DNA of 64,000 bases from positions 274,946 through 338,945 of the forward strand of contig JABCZL010000008.1 in NCBI GenBank assembly GCA_013289685.1, given 5' to 3'. The DNA comes from Acidobacteriota bacterium. GTDB lineage: Bacteria > Acidobacteriota > Terriglobia > Terriglobales > Acidobacteriaceae. Position numbers and translations under genes: made by a program. The notes below the pieces were generated by a model. The model saw nothing but the letters and a program-made list of their open reading frames with translations. It did no database searches and was not told the origin of the DNA. This document shows positions 1 through 7,579 of this stretch, piece after piece. Every line of letters begins with the position of its first letter. Within the stretch, counting starts at the first letter, position 1.

Positions 1-168
1 TTTTCCACAACCCAATGTGACATCTGACCTTGACCCCAAAACTCAAACAGCAGATCATGGTCAAGGCGGAGGCGGTGCCCGCAGAAATCCCGAGCCAGAC
101 TCTAACTCCTTTGTTCTCAAGATTTTGACCTCTAAACCCTTGGGGCTCAAGATTTTGCAGACCATTTT

Positions 169-176
169 TGCAAACC
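169..176. repeat. left copy of 8-bp target site duplication
   Basis: The octamer TGCAAACC directly precedes the left inverted end of the transposon. The same octamer follows the right end at 2357-2364. Eight base pairs is the duplication length known for IS1595-family insertions. Confidence 0.85.
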
Positions 177-204
177 GGTAATAAACTAGTTGACACACAT
201 GTGC
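177..204 (+). repeat. left terminal inverted repeat of the IS1595-type element
   Basis: It starts GGTAATAAACTAGTTGAC and continues to ACACATGTGC. It pairs with 2329-2356 with about four mismatches over 28 bases. It overlaps the upstream TTG and ATG codons in frame with the transposase, so translation probably begins inside the element at 226. Confidence 0.85.
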
Positions 205-225
205 GCTTCTGGTATCGTTTTCTGT

Positions 226-1275
226 ATGGACGCACCGAACAGCCTTCCCGAGCCGAAAACGCTCCAAGAAGCGATTACATACTTTGCCGATCCTGACCGG
301 GCTTTCCAGTTTGCCAAGGGCCTTCGCTGGCCGGATGGAAACGTGGTCTGCCCGCGCTGCGGAGTCGCTAAAAACTCGTTCATCAAAACGCGCCGCCTGT
401 GGTTCTGCTACGCCTGCAAGAAGCAGTTCACGGTCAAGGTTAAGACGATCATGGAAGATTCGCCTATCGGTCTTGACAAGTGGATGACGGCGTTTTGGCT
501 GCTGGCCAATGCCAAGAATGGAATCAGTTCGCATGAACTGGGCCGCGCTCTGGGAGTAACGCAAACGACGGCATGGTTCATGCTTCAGCGGATTCGTGAG
601 GTTATGAAGGGCCGCAAGTTTGGTAATACGACCAAGATCGGCGGATCGGGTAGCGAAGTCGAGGCGGACGAAACCTTCGTCGGCGGGAAGGTTCGCAATA
701 TGCATAAGGCGCGTCGGCAACGATTCGTGAAAGAGGAAGGATTCGCTGGAGCCGCAACGGGAAAGACTGTGGTGCATGGGATGCTTGACCGGAATCTGCG
801 TCAGGTCCGTGCTCAGGTTGTGCCGAATGTGAAGCGCGAAACGCTGCAAAATATTCTTCTGAAAAATATCAAATACGGCACCAAGGTCTATACCGATGAC
901 GCCGTAGCTTACACGCGAGACATGAACTGGCGATTCGTGCATGATTTCGTGAACAAGACTGAAAGTTATGTAAAGGGCCGCGTGCATGTGAACGGCATGG
1001 AAAATTTCTGGTCGCTGCTCAAGAGAGCACTGCGCGGAACCTACGTTGCTGTTGAGCCGTTCCATCTTTCACGCTACGTTGACGAACAGGTTTTTCGGTA
1101 CAACAACCGCAAAGACGAGGAAGGCCGAAAGATCACCGATGCAGAGCGTTTTGCCACGGTCATGTCGGACGTTCTCGGCCATCGTCTCACCTATAGCGAT
1201 CTCACGGGCAAGAGTGACTCGCCACATCACGCGCCGACAGGGACGGGGACGGCGCAAGTCAAAGAACCGCTCTAA
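226..1275 (+). CDS. IS1595-family (ISXO2-like) DDE transposase
   Basis: This is a transposase of about 349 residues. An N-terminal zinc ribbon with two CxxC pairs (CPRC near residue 43 and CYAC near 63) is followed by a helix-turn-helix region (SSHELGRALGVTQTTAWFML). The DDE-type catalytic core shows EADETFVGGK as the first acidic motif, YTDDAVAY as the second and NGMENFWSLLKR as the third. These are hallmarks of the ISXO2-like/IS1595 group. The ATG at 226 is preferred; in-frame TTG and ATG codons at 190 and 199 fall in the inverted repeat. The stop overlaps the convergent small ORF by 3 bp. The frame is intact and there is no sign of inactivation. Confidence 0.93.
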   Translation: MDAPNSLPEPKTLQEAITYFADPDRAFQFAKGLRWPDGNVVCPRCGVAKNSFIKTRRLWFCYACKKQFTVKVKTIMEDSPIGLDKWMTAFWLLANAKNGISSHELGRALGVTQTTAWFMLQRIREVMKGRKFGNTTKIGGSGSEVEADETFVGGKVRNMHKARRQRFVKEEGFAGAATGKTVVHGMLDRNLRQVRAQVVPNVKRETLQNILLKNIKYGTKVYTDDAVAYTRDMNWRFVHDFVNKTESYVKGRVHVNGMENFWSLLKRALRGTYVAVEPFHLSRYVDEQVFRYNNRKDEEGRKITDAERFATVMSDVLGHRLTYSDLTGKSDSPHHAPTGTGTAQVKEPL

Positions 1276-1424
1276 TCCCTGTCGGATCTCGGCGCTTTCT
1301 TTCCAGAAGCAGGTTTCTTAACCTGCTTCTTCTTATTTTTCGGATTCGCCTGTAGAATTGCGCCCGCAAGCGCCTTGAAGCTCTCCAGCGCTTCCGGTCC
1401 TTCCCTGTATTCGGGTGTTTTCAT
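1272..1424 (-). CDS. small lysine-rich antisense protein of the IS element (50 aa)
   Basis: A 50-codon minus-strand ORF begins MKTPEYREGPEALESFKALA and ends in a very basic, Lys-rich tail (KNKKKQVKKP and GKKAPRSDRD). Its stop overlaps the transposase stop in a tail-to-tail arrangement. A GAGAGG sequence about 11 bases upstream of the ATG could serve as ribosome binding site. Small basic ORFs in this position next to IS1595-like transposases are, to my recollection, recurrent, but I cannot verify that here. A DNA-binding accessory or regulatory role in transposition is inference. A transcript from this gene would also be antisense to the end of the transposase mRNA. Confidence 0.6.
   Translation of the reverse strand: MKTPEYREGPEALESFKALAGAILQANPKNKKKQVKKPASGKKAPRSDRD
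1306..1340 (+). terminator. intrinsic terminator-like hairpin after the transposase
   Basis: GAAGCAGGT and ACCTGCTTC form a perfect 9-bp stem around a 6-base loop, followed by TTCTTATTTTT. It would end transposase transcription before the passenger gene. It lies within the antisense small ORF, where it encodes part of the Lys-rich tail. Confidence 0.6.
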
Positions 1425-1450
1425 AGGTCTAGTAGCCTCTCAATCGCATT

Positions 1451-2281
1451 ATGGACGAAATAGATGCTAACGGCCAGCAGCATGATTCCGATAGTCGGCT
1501 GGACCTTGCCGGAAAAGGAATCGAACACAATCCACCACCCCAACAAACTAATCCCCAAGAACAGCCCAAACAAGGCAGCGGCAAGCTCCAAGAGGCGAAG
1601 ATTGCGATGAGAGACTGGCTGTGGGCGCATTATCAGAGCTGGAAAAAAGAAGAAACGCACGACAAGCTGAATACCCTCTTCACCTTTGCTATTGCCACAG
1701 CAACGATTGTGTATGTGATTGTTGCCAGTTGCCAACTGGGAGAGATGAAGAGAACTACTGATTTGATCCGGCATCAACTGGCAAGCGGCATACCTGCAAT
1801 AGTAGTTCCCAATATTTCCTATGAGAAGCCGAATCAAATTCAGGTCTCTTTGACCAATAGCGGAAAGAGCGTTTCCAAAATCGCAACACTTGAATTGGTT
1901 GTTACCAGAATCGACCCGAGTTCCAACAACCCAATGGGGCCATCGCAGTTGGAGACCTACAGCAGACAGCAACTTCTTCCCGAGAAGCCCACCAGTCCAA
2001 CTCTTATAATCATCCAGGGACTGGACGATTCCGGATTGGAATCTATTCGCAAAAACAGGGAAACGATAGTCATAAAAGGGAAAAATGTTTTCGACAACGG
2101 ATTTGGTGACATAGTAACGGTCGATAACGAAGAGGATACCTGCTGGCAACTTGCAGCAAATCGCAGCATCACCGACGGAAAACGTATAGCCGTGGTTGGC
2201 AATCTTACGACTTGCAGATTGGCCCGAGAAACTATCCACTCCTACCAAGAGGAGGACAAGAAAAGCAATGATTGGCAATAA
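1451..2281 (+). CDS. IS passenger gene: membrane-anchored protein of unknown function
   Basis: The product is 276 residues and is not recognised. The first 70 residues are polar and rich in Gln and Asn. One hydrophobic span follows at about 75-92 (FTFAIATATIVYVIVASC), then a short helix (MKRTTDLIRHQL) and a soluble domain of about 170 residues with beta-type sequence. It lies wholly inside the transposon and is lower in GC than the surrounding chromosome, with many Asn, Ile and Lys codons, which fits foreign origin. No clear ribosome binding site precedes 1451, so a later start (ATG near 1609, just before the membrane span) is possible. TM-plus-small-domain cargo of this kind may protect or mark the host envelope, but this is speculation. 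Confidence 0.65.
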   Translation: MDEIDANGQQHDSDSRLDLAGKGIEHNPPPQQTNPQEQPKQGSGKLQEAKIAMRDWLWAHYQSWKKEETHDKLNTLFTFAIATATIVYVIVASCQLGEMKRTTDLIRHQLASGIPAIVVPNISYEKPNQIQVSLTNSGKSVSKIATLELVVTRIDPSSNNPMGPSQLETYSRQQLLPEKPTSPTLIIIQGLDDSGLESIRKNRETIVIKGKNVFDNGFGDIVTVDNEEDTCWQLAANRSITDGKRIAVVGNLTTCRLARETIHSYQEEDKKSNDWQ

Positions 2282-2328
2282 CCATAGACACACTGCTGCC
2301 CCGTCACCAAGCCAATCTAGCGTAAAAA

Positions 2329-2356
2329 GTACATGTGCGTCAACTAGGTTATTGCC
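2329..2356 (-). repeat. right terminal inverted repeat of the IS1595-type element
   Basis: It ends CAACTAGGTTATTGCC on the plus strand, the imperfect complement of the left end. It is directly followed by the second target-site copy TGCAAACC. Confidence 0.85.
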
Positions 2357-2364
2357 TGCAAACC
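2357..2364. repeat. right copy of 8-bp target site duplication
   Basis: TGCAAACC is identical to 169-176. Joining the two flanks through one copy reconstructs the pre-insertion sequence upstream of mqnC. Confidence 0.85.
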
Positions 2365-2529
2365 CCGCGCCAGTCGCGGCATTCAAAGGGGTGGGGGGAG
2401 GGGGGTACCCCTCGAACCCCGCGATTTTCCCAAAACGAACTCGCCAAAAAAGGGCTCATGAACGCCTCTCCACCAGAAATTTTTTCTGCAGGTTTCGTTA
2501 CAATGAAAACAGGTTTCTGTGAGTCCCAA

Positions 2530-3576
2530 ATGTCCCTGACCAAACAACAAGCGCTCGACATGTTCAACTCCGATGACCTGATCGGCATTGGGATGGAGGC
2601 CGACGCGGTGCGGCGCAAGCTGCATCCCGAGGGCGTCGTCACCTACATCATCGACCGCAACATCAACTACACCAACTTCTGCACCGAGTACTGTACATTT
2701 TGCGCGTTCTACAGGCCGCTGAAGGGACCGGCGGCGAAGGAAGGCTACATTCTCGCGTTCGATACGATCTACGAAAAGATTCGCGAGACCGTCGAGCTTG
2801 GAGGCACCGGCGTGCTGATGCAGGGCGGGCTGCATCCTGACCTGAAGATTGACTGGCACGAGAAGATGCTGCGCGGGATCAGAGAACGATTCCCGAAAGT
2901 TCATCTGCATTGCTACTCCGCGTCCGAGATCATTGCGATCGCCGAGTACAGCGCGCTCTCGATTCGCGACACGATTCTGCGCCTCCGCGATGCCGGCCTC
3001 GACTCCATCCCCGGCGGCGGCGCGGAAGTGCTGGACGACGAGGTCCGCTACAAGATTGCGCGGCTGAAGTGCTTAACTGACGACTGGCTCAACGTTCACC
3101 GCACCGCGCACCAGATCGGCATGCGCACCACCGCGACCATGATGTTCGGCGTGGGCGAGAACTACGAAAATCTGGTCAACCACTTTCAGCGCCTCTACGA
3201 ACTGCAGGAAGAGACGGGCGGGTTCACGGCATTCATTCCGTGGAGCTTTCAGCCGCAGAACACCGCTCTCGGTGGGCGTCACTGGGACGAAGCCACTGCG
3301 GTCGACTACTTGAAAGTGCTGGCCATCTCGCGCCTCTATCTTTCGAACTTCCTCAACGTGCAATCCAGCTGGGTGACGCAGGGATTGAAAGTCTGCCAGA
3401 TGGGGCTGCGCTTCGGCGGAAACGATGTAGGCTCGGTGATGCTCGAGGAGAACGTGGTGCGTGCCGCGGGCGTGACCAACTGCACGACCGAAGAAGAGTT
3501 GCGGCGCATCATCCGCGACGCCGGCTTCCGTCCCGTGCAACGCGACACCCTGTACCGGCAGTACTTCCTGAACTAA
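2530..3576 (+). CDS. mqnC: cyclic dehypoxanthinyl futalosine synthase, radical SAM
   Basis: This 348-residue radical SAM enzyme cyclises dehypoxanthine futalosine in the futalosine route to menaquinone. The 4Fe-4S motif is CTEYCTFC (C51, C55, C58), followed by the MqnC/CofH-type stretch GGTGVLMQGGLHPDL. Further conserved blocks are SIPGGGAEVL, RTTATMMFG, FIPWSFQPQNT and LRFGGNDVGSVM. Length is normal for the family. In-frame ATGs exist at 2458 and 2503, but family homology begins at MSLTKQQAL, so 2530 was chosen; no strong ribosome binding site decides it. The IS element ends about 170 bp upstream and may have changed its promoter. No other mqn gene is in the window. Confidence 0.93.
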   Translation: MSLTKQQALDMFNSDDLIGIGMEADAVRRKLHPEGVVTYIIDRNINYTNFCTEYCTFCAFYRPLKGPAAKEGYILAFDTIYEKIRETVELGGTGVLMQGGLHPDLKIDWHEKMLRGIRERFPKVHLHCYSASEIIAIAEYSALSIRDTILRLRDAGLDSIPGGGAEVLDDEVRYKIARLKCLTDDWLNVHRTAHQIGMRTTATMMFGVGENYENLVNHFQRLYELQEETGGFTAFIPWSFQPQNTALGGRHWDEATAVDYLKVLAISRLYLSNFLNVQSSWVTQGLKVCQMGLRFGGNDVGSVMLEENVVRAAGVTNCTTEEELRRIIRDAGFRPVQRDTLYRQYFLN

Positions 3577-3586
3577 TCAAGATCCT

Positions 3587-3717
3587 GGGTGCCCCATTTC
3601 TCGCGTTTTGTGCGAGAAGTGGGGACTTTCTTTTTCGTCATACCGGTAATGCCATTCGGTTTTTCGCGCGAGCGAAAATCCCCACTTCTCGCAAACGGCG
3701 CGAGAAATGGGGCACCC
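3587..3717. repeat. long inverted repeat, family A (GGGTGCCCCAT type)
   Basis: A 131-bp near-palindrome opens with GGGTGCCCCATTTCTCGCG and closes with CGCGAGAAATGGGGCACCC. Inner arms pair CGAGAAGTGGGGA with TCCCCACTTCTCG. It follows the mqnC stop and could act as a processing or termination structure. Related copies are at 26504, 27703 and 31968. Confidence 0.85.
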
Positions 3718-3849
3718 GCCTCCCTGTAACGTTCTTCATCAGAATTTCCCGCTGATTACCGAAGTCATCGCGATCGCTATTTTCCTTTCCCATTTTGCCG
3801 ATGGACAGTGGAGGATCTTCTTTTAAGGAGTTTTGAGGAGACTGTAATC

Positions 3850-4029
3850 ATGAAGAACCCCCACGAACACGTTCCCTATTGCCAAACCAGTTCGTCCATC
3901 GCCGGCACCTGTCCGGCGTGTCAATGGGCACTCACGCGGCAGAGCAGGCCGTTGCCTGCGCCGAGCTTCGAGACGAAGCTGACGGAGGCAGACGAGCAGT
4001 TCCTGACCGAGCTGGCCATCTCTTACTAG
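3850..4029 (+). CDS. small Cys/His-containing protein (59 aa)
   Basis: The protein starts MKNPHEHVPYCQTSSSIAG and contains C11 and a CPAC motif, with His residues nearby, so metal binding is possible. A GAGGAG sequence about 9 bases before the ATG is a convincing ribosome binding site and favours 3850 over the ATG at 3808. I do not recognise the family. It stands alone between the repeat and a membrane-protein gene. Confidence 0.5.
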   Translation: MKNPHEHVPYCQTSSSIAGTCPACQWALTRQSRPLPAPSFETKLTEADEQFLTELAISY

Positions 4030-4218
4030 AGGACAACCAGTTGTTGGCCAACGCGTGCCTGGATGGCCCGCTCTCTCGTCGCGGTCTTCCGTCCTCTTCC
4101 GTCCTCTGCGCTTCCTTGCGGGACCCAGCGATTCGCGCCCACCTCTCCGAAATGATTTGATCCGCGGCTAAATTCTTAGTACCTTGCTGCTGAAGCCGTT
4201 CAGCCCACGAGGTGCACG

Positions 4219-5319
4219 TTGCCCACTACCGCCGCGGATTCGATCACGCTCGCCCTGGCACACACCAAGCAGCAACTGTTCCAGCGCTTCCGGATTGCGC
4301 AATGGACGAAGCTGGCTTTTGTCGGGCTGCTGGCGGGAGAACTCGGTTCTAATGCATGTAACCGCTCCAACTTCAACCTTCCCGGCCATCCCGAGACTAC
4401 TCCACACCTTGGGGTTCCGGGCTCTGGGTTCCCGGGCGCTGGTTTCCCGGGCTCTCTGGGAATTGATCCTGCCCTGCTGGCCGCGCTGTCCGCCATGCTG
4501 GGGGCAGTGTTTATCGCGGCGCTGGCACTCGGAATCATCCTCACGTATGTAGGCAGCGTGATGCGCTTCGTCCTGTTCGACAGCATCGTCACCCGAGAGT
4601 GTCACATCCGCTGGAGTTGGAGCCGCCGGCTGGGCAACGGATGGCAGTACTTCGTGTGGAAGCTGGGTTATTTTCTCCTCGCCCTGGCTGGGATCGGGGT
4701 GCTGGTGGGAGTCCCCGTGGCCCTGGCTTTCGCCAGAGGGTTGTTCAGAGAGCCGAGAGCTCATCTGCCCGCGCTGGTGTCGAGCGGGATCGTCCTCTTT
4801 CTGGTATTCCTCATTTTCCTCGTGGTCACAGCCGTGGTTCTGGTGCTGACAAAAGATTTTGTCGTTCCCCAGATGGCTCTGGAGAATATTGGCGTCACGG
4901 AGGGATGGCGGCGACTGTGGGCCATGATGCAGGCCGAGACGGGTGCGTACGCAGCTTATCTTGGGATGAAGATCGTGCTGGCCATCGTGGCCAGCATCGC
5001 CATTGGAGCGGCCACGCTCATTTTAGGGTTGATCTTCGTCGTACCCAGTGTGGTATTCGGCATCCTGGCGGTTCTCACCGGCAAGACGGCCGGGCTGACG
5101 TGGAACGCGCACACCATCGCGCTGGCCGTAGTCCTCGGGTGCATTTTGCTGGGAACTTTTCTCTACCTGGTCTCGCTCATCTCTGTGCCCGCCATCGTAT
5201 TCTTTCCCGCGTATTCCCTGTATTTCTTTGCGGCACGATACCCGCGGCTGAGCGCTGCGCTCTATCCGACAACGCCTGCGGCTTACGGTCCAGCGGATGC
5301 AGCGTTGCAGAAGCGCTGA
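4219..5319 (+). CDS. multi-pass membrane protein of unknown function
   Basis: The 366-residue product has about six to seven hydrophobic spans, the first after residue 90. A Gly/Pro-rich loop with GVPGSGFPGAGFPG-like repeats lies at about 65-85. The final third is a run of long Ala/Val/Leu helices. The amphipathic N-terminus (LALAHTKQQLFQRFRIAQWTKLAF) resembles proteins with repeated helix pairs such as the membrane domain of glycerophosphodiesterases, but this is weak. The start is a TTG; no ATG is available upstream in frame. No function is assigned. Confidence 0.72.
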   Translation: MPTTAADSITLALAHTKQQLFQRFRIAQWTKLAFVGLLAGELGSNACNRSNFNLPGHPETTPHLGVPGSGFPGAGFPGSLGIDPALLAALSAMLGAVFIAALALGIILTYVGSVMRFVLFDSIVTRECHIRWSWSRRLGNGWQYFVWKLGYFLLALAGIGVLVGVPVALAFARGLFREPRAHLPALVSSGIVLFLVFLIFLVVTAVVLVLTKDFVVPQMALENIGVTEGWRRLWAMMQAETGAYAAYLGMKIVLAIVASIAIGAATLILGLIFVVPSVVFGILAVLTGKTAGLTWNAHTIALAVVLGCILLGTFLYLVSLISVPAIVFFPAYSLYFFAARYPRLSAALYPTTPAAYGPADAALQKR

Positions 5320-5386
5320 CTCAAGGCAGAATTTCGATTTGAAAGTTCGAGCAATTCCCGGCGAGCGATGTTGAGGCATCCCAAAT

Positions 5387-5920
5387 TTGGCCAATCCGAC
5401 GTCCCCAACTGCCGAGCAGGATCGTCCAGTTCCCCTGCACGGAATACGGATCGCCTTATGCGTGGCGCTGCTGGCCGGTTGTGCCTACTGGCTCTTAGCA
5501 TTTATTTCGGACAAGCAATGGCATGCACTGCATCCAGGGGCGATGCCGAGCGGCGTCCCCGATCCGCTCGCAATCTTGTGGTTTGCTCTGCCGCTCTTGC
5601 TCTACGCGGTTTCCGGGCTGCTTCTCTCCACTCGCAGCGAGGATCTCATCATCGCCGGCGCTGGTATGGCTGCGGGGCTTGCTCCCCCCGCGGCGTTGTT
5701 GGCAGTCGCCACTCTCCTGGGATCCATGTTTTTCTCGTTCTATCCTGAGCCTTACTTCCTGCCCATGGCGATTTCACTCGTGGCTCTTTTTGCCGGAAGC
5801 GCATGGACTCTCGTTTCAGCCTTCAGGATGGGGAAAGCAAATTGGGGCGTATTCCTGCCGGCCGGAGGCGGGACGTTTATTTGCGTGGCTATCTGCGTGA
5901 CGAAAGGAATGAATTCTTGA
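5387..5920 (+). CDS. small multi-pass membrane protein
   Basis: 177 residues with four or five predicted membrane helices (about 21-45, 63-82, 88-115, 125-147 and 153-172). The start codon is TTG and no clear ribosome binding site is visible. It follows the preceding membrane-protein gene by 67 bp on the same strand, so the two may be co-transcribed. It is convergent with the ankyrin gene and separated from it by only 11 bp. No family recognised. Confidence 0.6.
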   Translation: MANPTSPTAEQDRPVPLHGIRIALCVALLAGCAYWLLAFISDKQWHALHPGAMPSGVPDPLAILWFALPLLLYAVSGLLLSTRSEDLIIAGAGMAAGLAPPAALLAVATLLGSMFFSFYPEPYFLPMAISLVALFAGSAWTLVSAFRMGKANWGVFLPAGGGTFICVAICVTKGMNS

Positions 5921-5931
5921 AAGGCGCGAAG

Positions 5932-6963
5932 CTACTGAACCGAACCGTGCGCGAGCAGGTAGTCGATGACAGGCTGAAATGAGTCGGCGTTCTTCGGAGC
6001 CGTGCGGTATACCCTTTGCTGTTGCCGGGCCACCGCAAGCGCGGTCTCGCCGCGCTCGTTCTTCACGTTTACATCTGCACCGCTCTCCACCAGCAGTTGC
6101 ACGCTGGCCAGATTTGCCATCGATGCGGCACTCATCAGCATGGTGTGTCCTGCGTTCGTGACGGCATTGGGATCCGCGCCTTTTTCCAGGAATAGCTTCA
6201 CAATTGCGGGATCGCGCCAGGCAGCCGCGACGGCGATGTTGTTATCGCCTTCGCTGGACTCGATTCGCCAGTCCGCACCCGAATCGAGCAGGGCCCGCGT
6301 CACCTTGACGCTTCCGAACCGGAGCGCCATCTCCAGGAAATGCTGGTGCGAGTCGTCGAATCCGTTTACATCGCCGCCGTTGCTGGCGAGAATCCGGATC
6401 ACCTCATCGGCGTTCCACATGATCGCGTCCTCCATCAACTTCGGCATATGATCGGAAACTTTCCAGCCATGAGCGATGTCAGAACGCAGCTCCCTTGGGT
6501 CATAGACGACCCAGCGCCAAACCTGGGCTAGCGATTCAACCTGGTTCATCAGTTGCTCAACCGCCGGCGGCGCACCACAGGTGCCGAGCGACTTCTCGCG
6601 GCCGTCAAGCCGAACCCGCACGCCACCCGCTGGGCTATCGATGGCTGAGCAGGGCCCATTGTCGTAGGGACCGGGCAGATCAAGAAATCCTGATGCTCGG
6701 ATTTCGGCGGCGAGCTGCTCCACTGCGGCGCGGGATATTCTGCCGCGCCGTTTGCCCATCGCGTGCACGTTGGCGTAACCGCGGTAGGTGATCCGTCCGC
6801 TGCCTGCGATCTTGATCGAGTATGCCGGGCTTGGGAAGAATCCGGTCATGCTGTCCACTTCGATTTCGAACGAACCCACGCCTGTACGATCCGCCGCCAG
6901 CGCGGGGGAGAACGACAGCATCACTGCGCCGCAAAGGACAAAGAGTCTCCCCAGATGGCGCAT
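5932..6963 (-). CDS. secreted ankyrin-repeat protein with N-terminal DUF6438-like domain
   Basis: 343 residues when started at the ATG that gives a clear signal peptide (MRHLGRLFVLCGAVMLSFSP, cleavage near ALAA). An N-terminal domain at about 25-140 carries the SGRITYRGYANVHAMGKR pattern seen in DUF6438-like proteins. Four or five ankyrin repeats follow, for example ARALLDSGADW, VKLFLEKGADPNAV and VQLLVESGADVNVKN. Export implies a periplasmic or surface binding role; the partner is unknown. An in-frame ATG 117 bases upstream would spoil the signal peptide and was rejected. Confidence 0.8.
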   Translation of the reverse strand: MRHLGRLFVLCGAVMLSFSPALAADRTGVGSFEIEVDSMTGFFPSPAYSIKIAGSGRITYRGYANVHAMGKRRGRISRAAVEQLAAEIRASGFLDLPGPYDNGPCSAIDSPAGGVRVRLDGREKSLGTCGAPPAVEQLMNQVESLAQVWRWVVYDPRELRSDIAHGWKVSDHMPKLMEDAIMWNADEVIRILASNGGDVNGFDDSHQHFLEMALRFGSVKVTRALLDSGADWRIESSEGDNNIAVAAAWRDPAIVKLFLEKGADPNAVTNAGHTMLMSAASMANLASVQLLVESGADVNVKNERGETALAVARQQQRVYRTAPKNADSFQPVIDYLLAHGSVQ

Positions 6964-7149
6964 GTGAGAAGATCCGGCGATCGTCGGAATCGGAGCGCAG
7001 GCCATTCGGCTATTATCCGCTGCCTCCACCGGATGTTTCCGGCGAGAAAACTTTGGATACGTTACCGCCGTGCCAACCACTGTCGGGCCATTATCAAGAC
7101 GCCTTGCTTACGGCAAACTGCATACATCTTGGCAACGGGAACACACCTC

Positions 7150-7266
7150 ATGGCAAGCGAATCCACGACGCGCAAAGACACTTTGAAAGTCGAGAAGCTA
7201 TCGCTCCTGGTGTTGGCTCTCTGCATCGTCGCGCTGGTCTACGTGATCGTCGCCCGCCCTTTCTAA
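7150..7266 (+). CDS. 38-residue single-span membrane protein
   Basis: The product has a charged N-terminus (MASESTTRKDTLKVEK) followed by one hydrophobic segment (LSLLVLALCIVALVYVIVA) and ends RPF. This is a typical small membrane protein layout. The ribosome binding site is weak. Its stop codon lies at the start of a 13-bp tandem repeat array. Confidence 0.5.
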   Translation: MASESTTRKDTLKVEKLSLLVLALCIVALVYVIVARPF

Positions 7267-7310
7267 GCAAGATCTCTAAGCAAGATCTCTAAGCAAGATC
7301 TCTAAGCAAG
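7262..7310. repeat. 13-bp tandem repeat, 3.8 copies
   Basis: The unit TCTAAGCAAGATC is repeated exactly three times plus TCTAAGCAAG. The first unit contains the stop codon of the 38-residue ORF. Identical units suggest recent slippage. Confidence 0.95.
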
Positions 7311-7467
7311 CCTCCTCGAAACCCCAACTTCACCTGAACACCCGAATCGCTTCAGATTGACAAAAATTGACAAGGCCCATGCCGTTCGCTGGCAGCATAG
7401 GGTTCTCCTGGCAGAGCAAGAACGCGCAAATGGCCCCACGTTATTGAGAATAAAGGCGGTCCTCCGT

Positions 7468-7488
7468 AACCCGCACAGTCGGGTTTTT
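7468..7488 (+). terminator. short hairpin with T-run upstream of pilA
   Basis: AACCCG and CGGGTT pair around CACAGT and are followed by further T residues. The T-run overlaps the start of the sigma-54-like element, so this hairpin probably ends read-through from upstream just before the pilin promoter. Confidence 0.45.
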
Positions 7489-7503
7489 GGCATAGCAGAT
7501 GCA
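7487..7503 (+). promoter_or_regulatory. sigma-54 (-24/-12) promoter candidate for pilA
   Basis: TTGGCATAGCAGATGCA matches the -24 TTGGCA and -12 TGC elements with exactly the canonical spacing. Transcription would start near 7514, about 65 bases before the pilin ATG. Major pilin genes of several bacteria are known to use sigma-54. No PilR-type activator gene is in the window. Confidence 0.6.
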
Positions 7504-7579
7504 ACATACATGCCCGACTGAGTCATTCGTGACCAGATGAGTTCAAATTCAATTTAAAACAGCTTGGGGGAAATTAAAG

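Larger units (their letters stand above)
177..2356 (+). mobile_element. complete IS1595-family transposon with passenger gene (2180 bp)
   Basis: The element has imperfect terminal inverted repeats. The left end begins GGTAATAAACTAGTTGAC. The right end, read as its complement, begins GGCAATAACCTAGTTGAC. About 24 of 28 positions match. Both ends are flanked by the direct repeat TGCAAACC. Inside are a plus-strand DDE transposase (226-1275), a small convergent minus-strand ORF (1272-1424) and a plus-strand gene for a single-span membrane protein (1451-2281). Some IS1595 subgroups are known to carry passenger genes. The insertion lies about 170 bp upstream of mqnC. Intact ends and matching duplications suggest a recent, possibly still mobile, insertion. 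Confidence 0.88.

Noticed and set aside
61..1065. Long minus-strand open frame opposite the IS transposase (334 codons)
   Set aside because: It mirrors the transposase codons and has no recognisable domain; the plus-strand gene has all transposase motifs.
3879..4160. 93-codon plus-strand frame overlapping the small Cys protein
   Set aside because: The other frame has the ribosome binding site and CPAC motif; this one continues into non-coding sequence.
4168..4764. 198-codon minus-strand frame
   Set aside because: Opposite to a membrane-protein gene; composition is Gln/Arg/His-rich, as expected for an antisense shadow.
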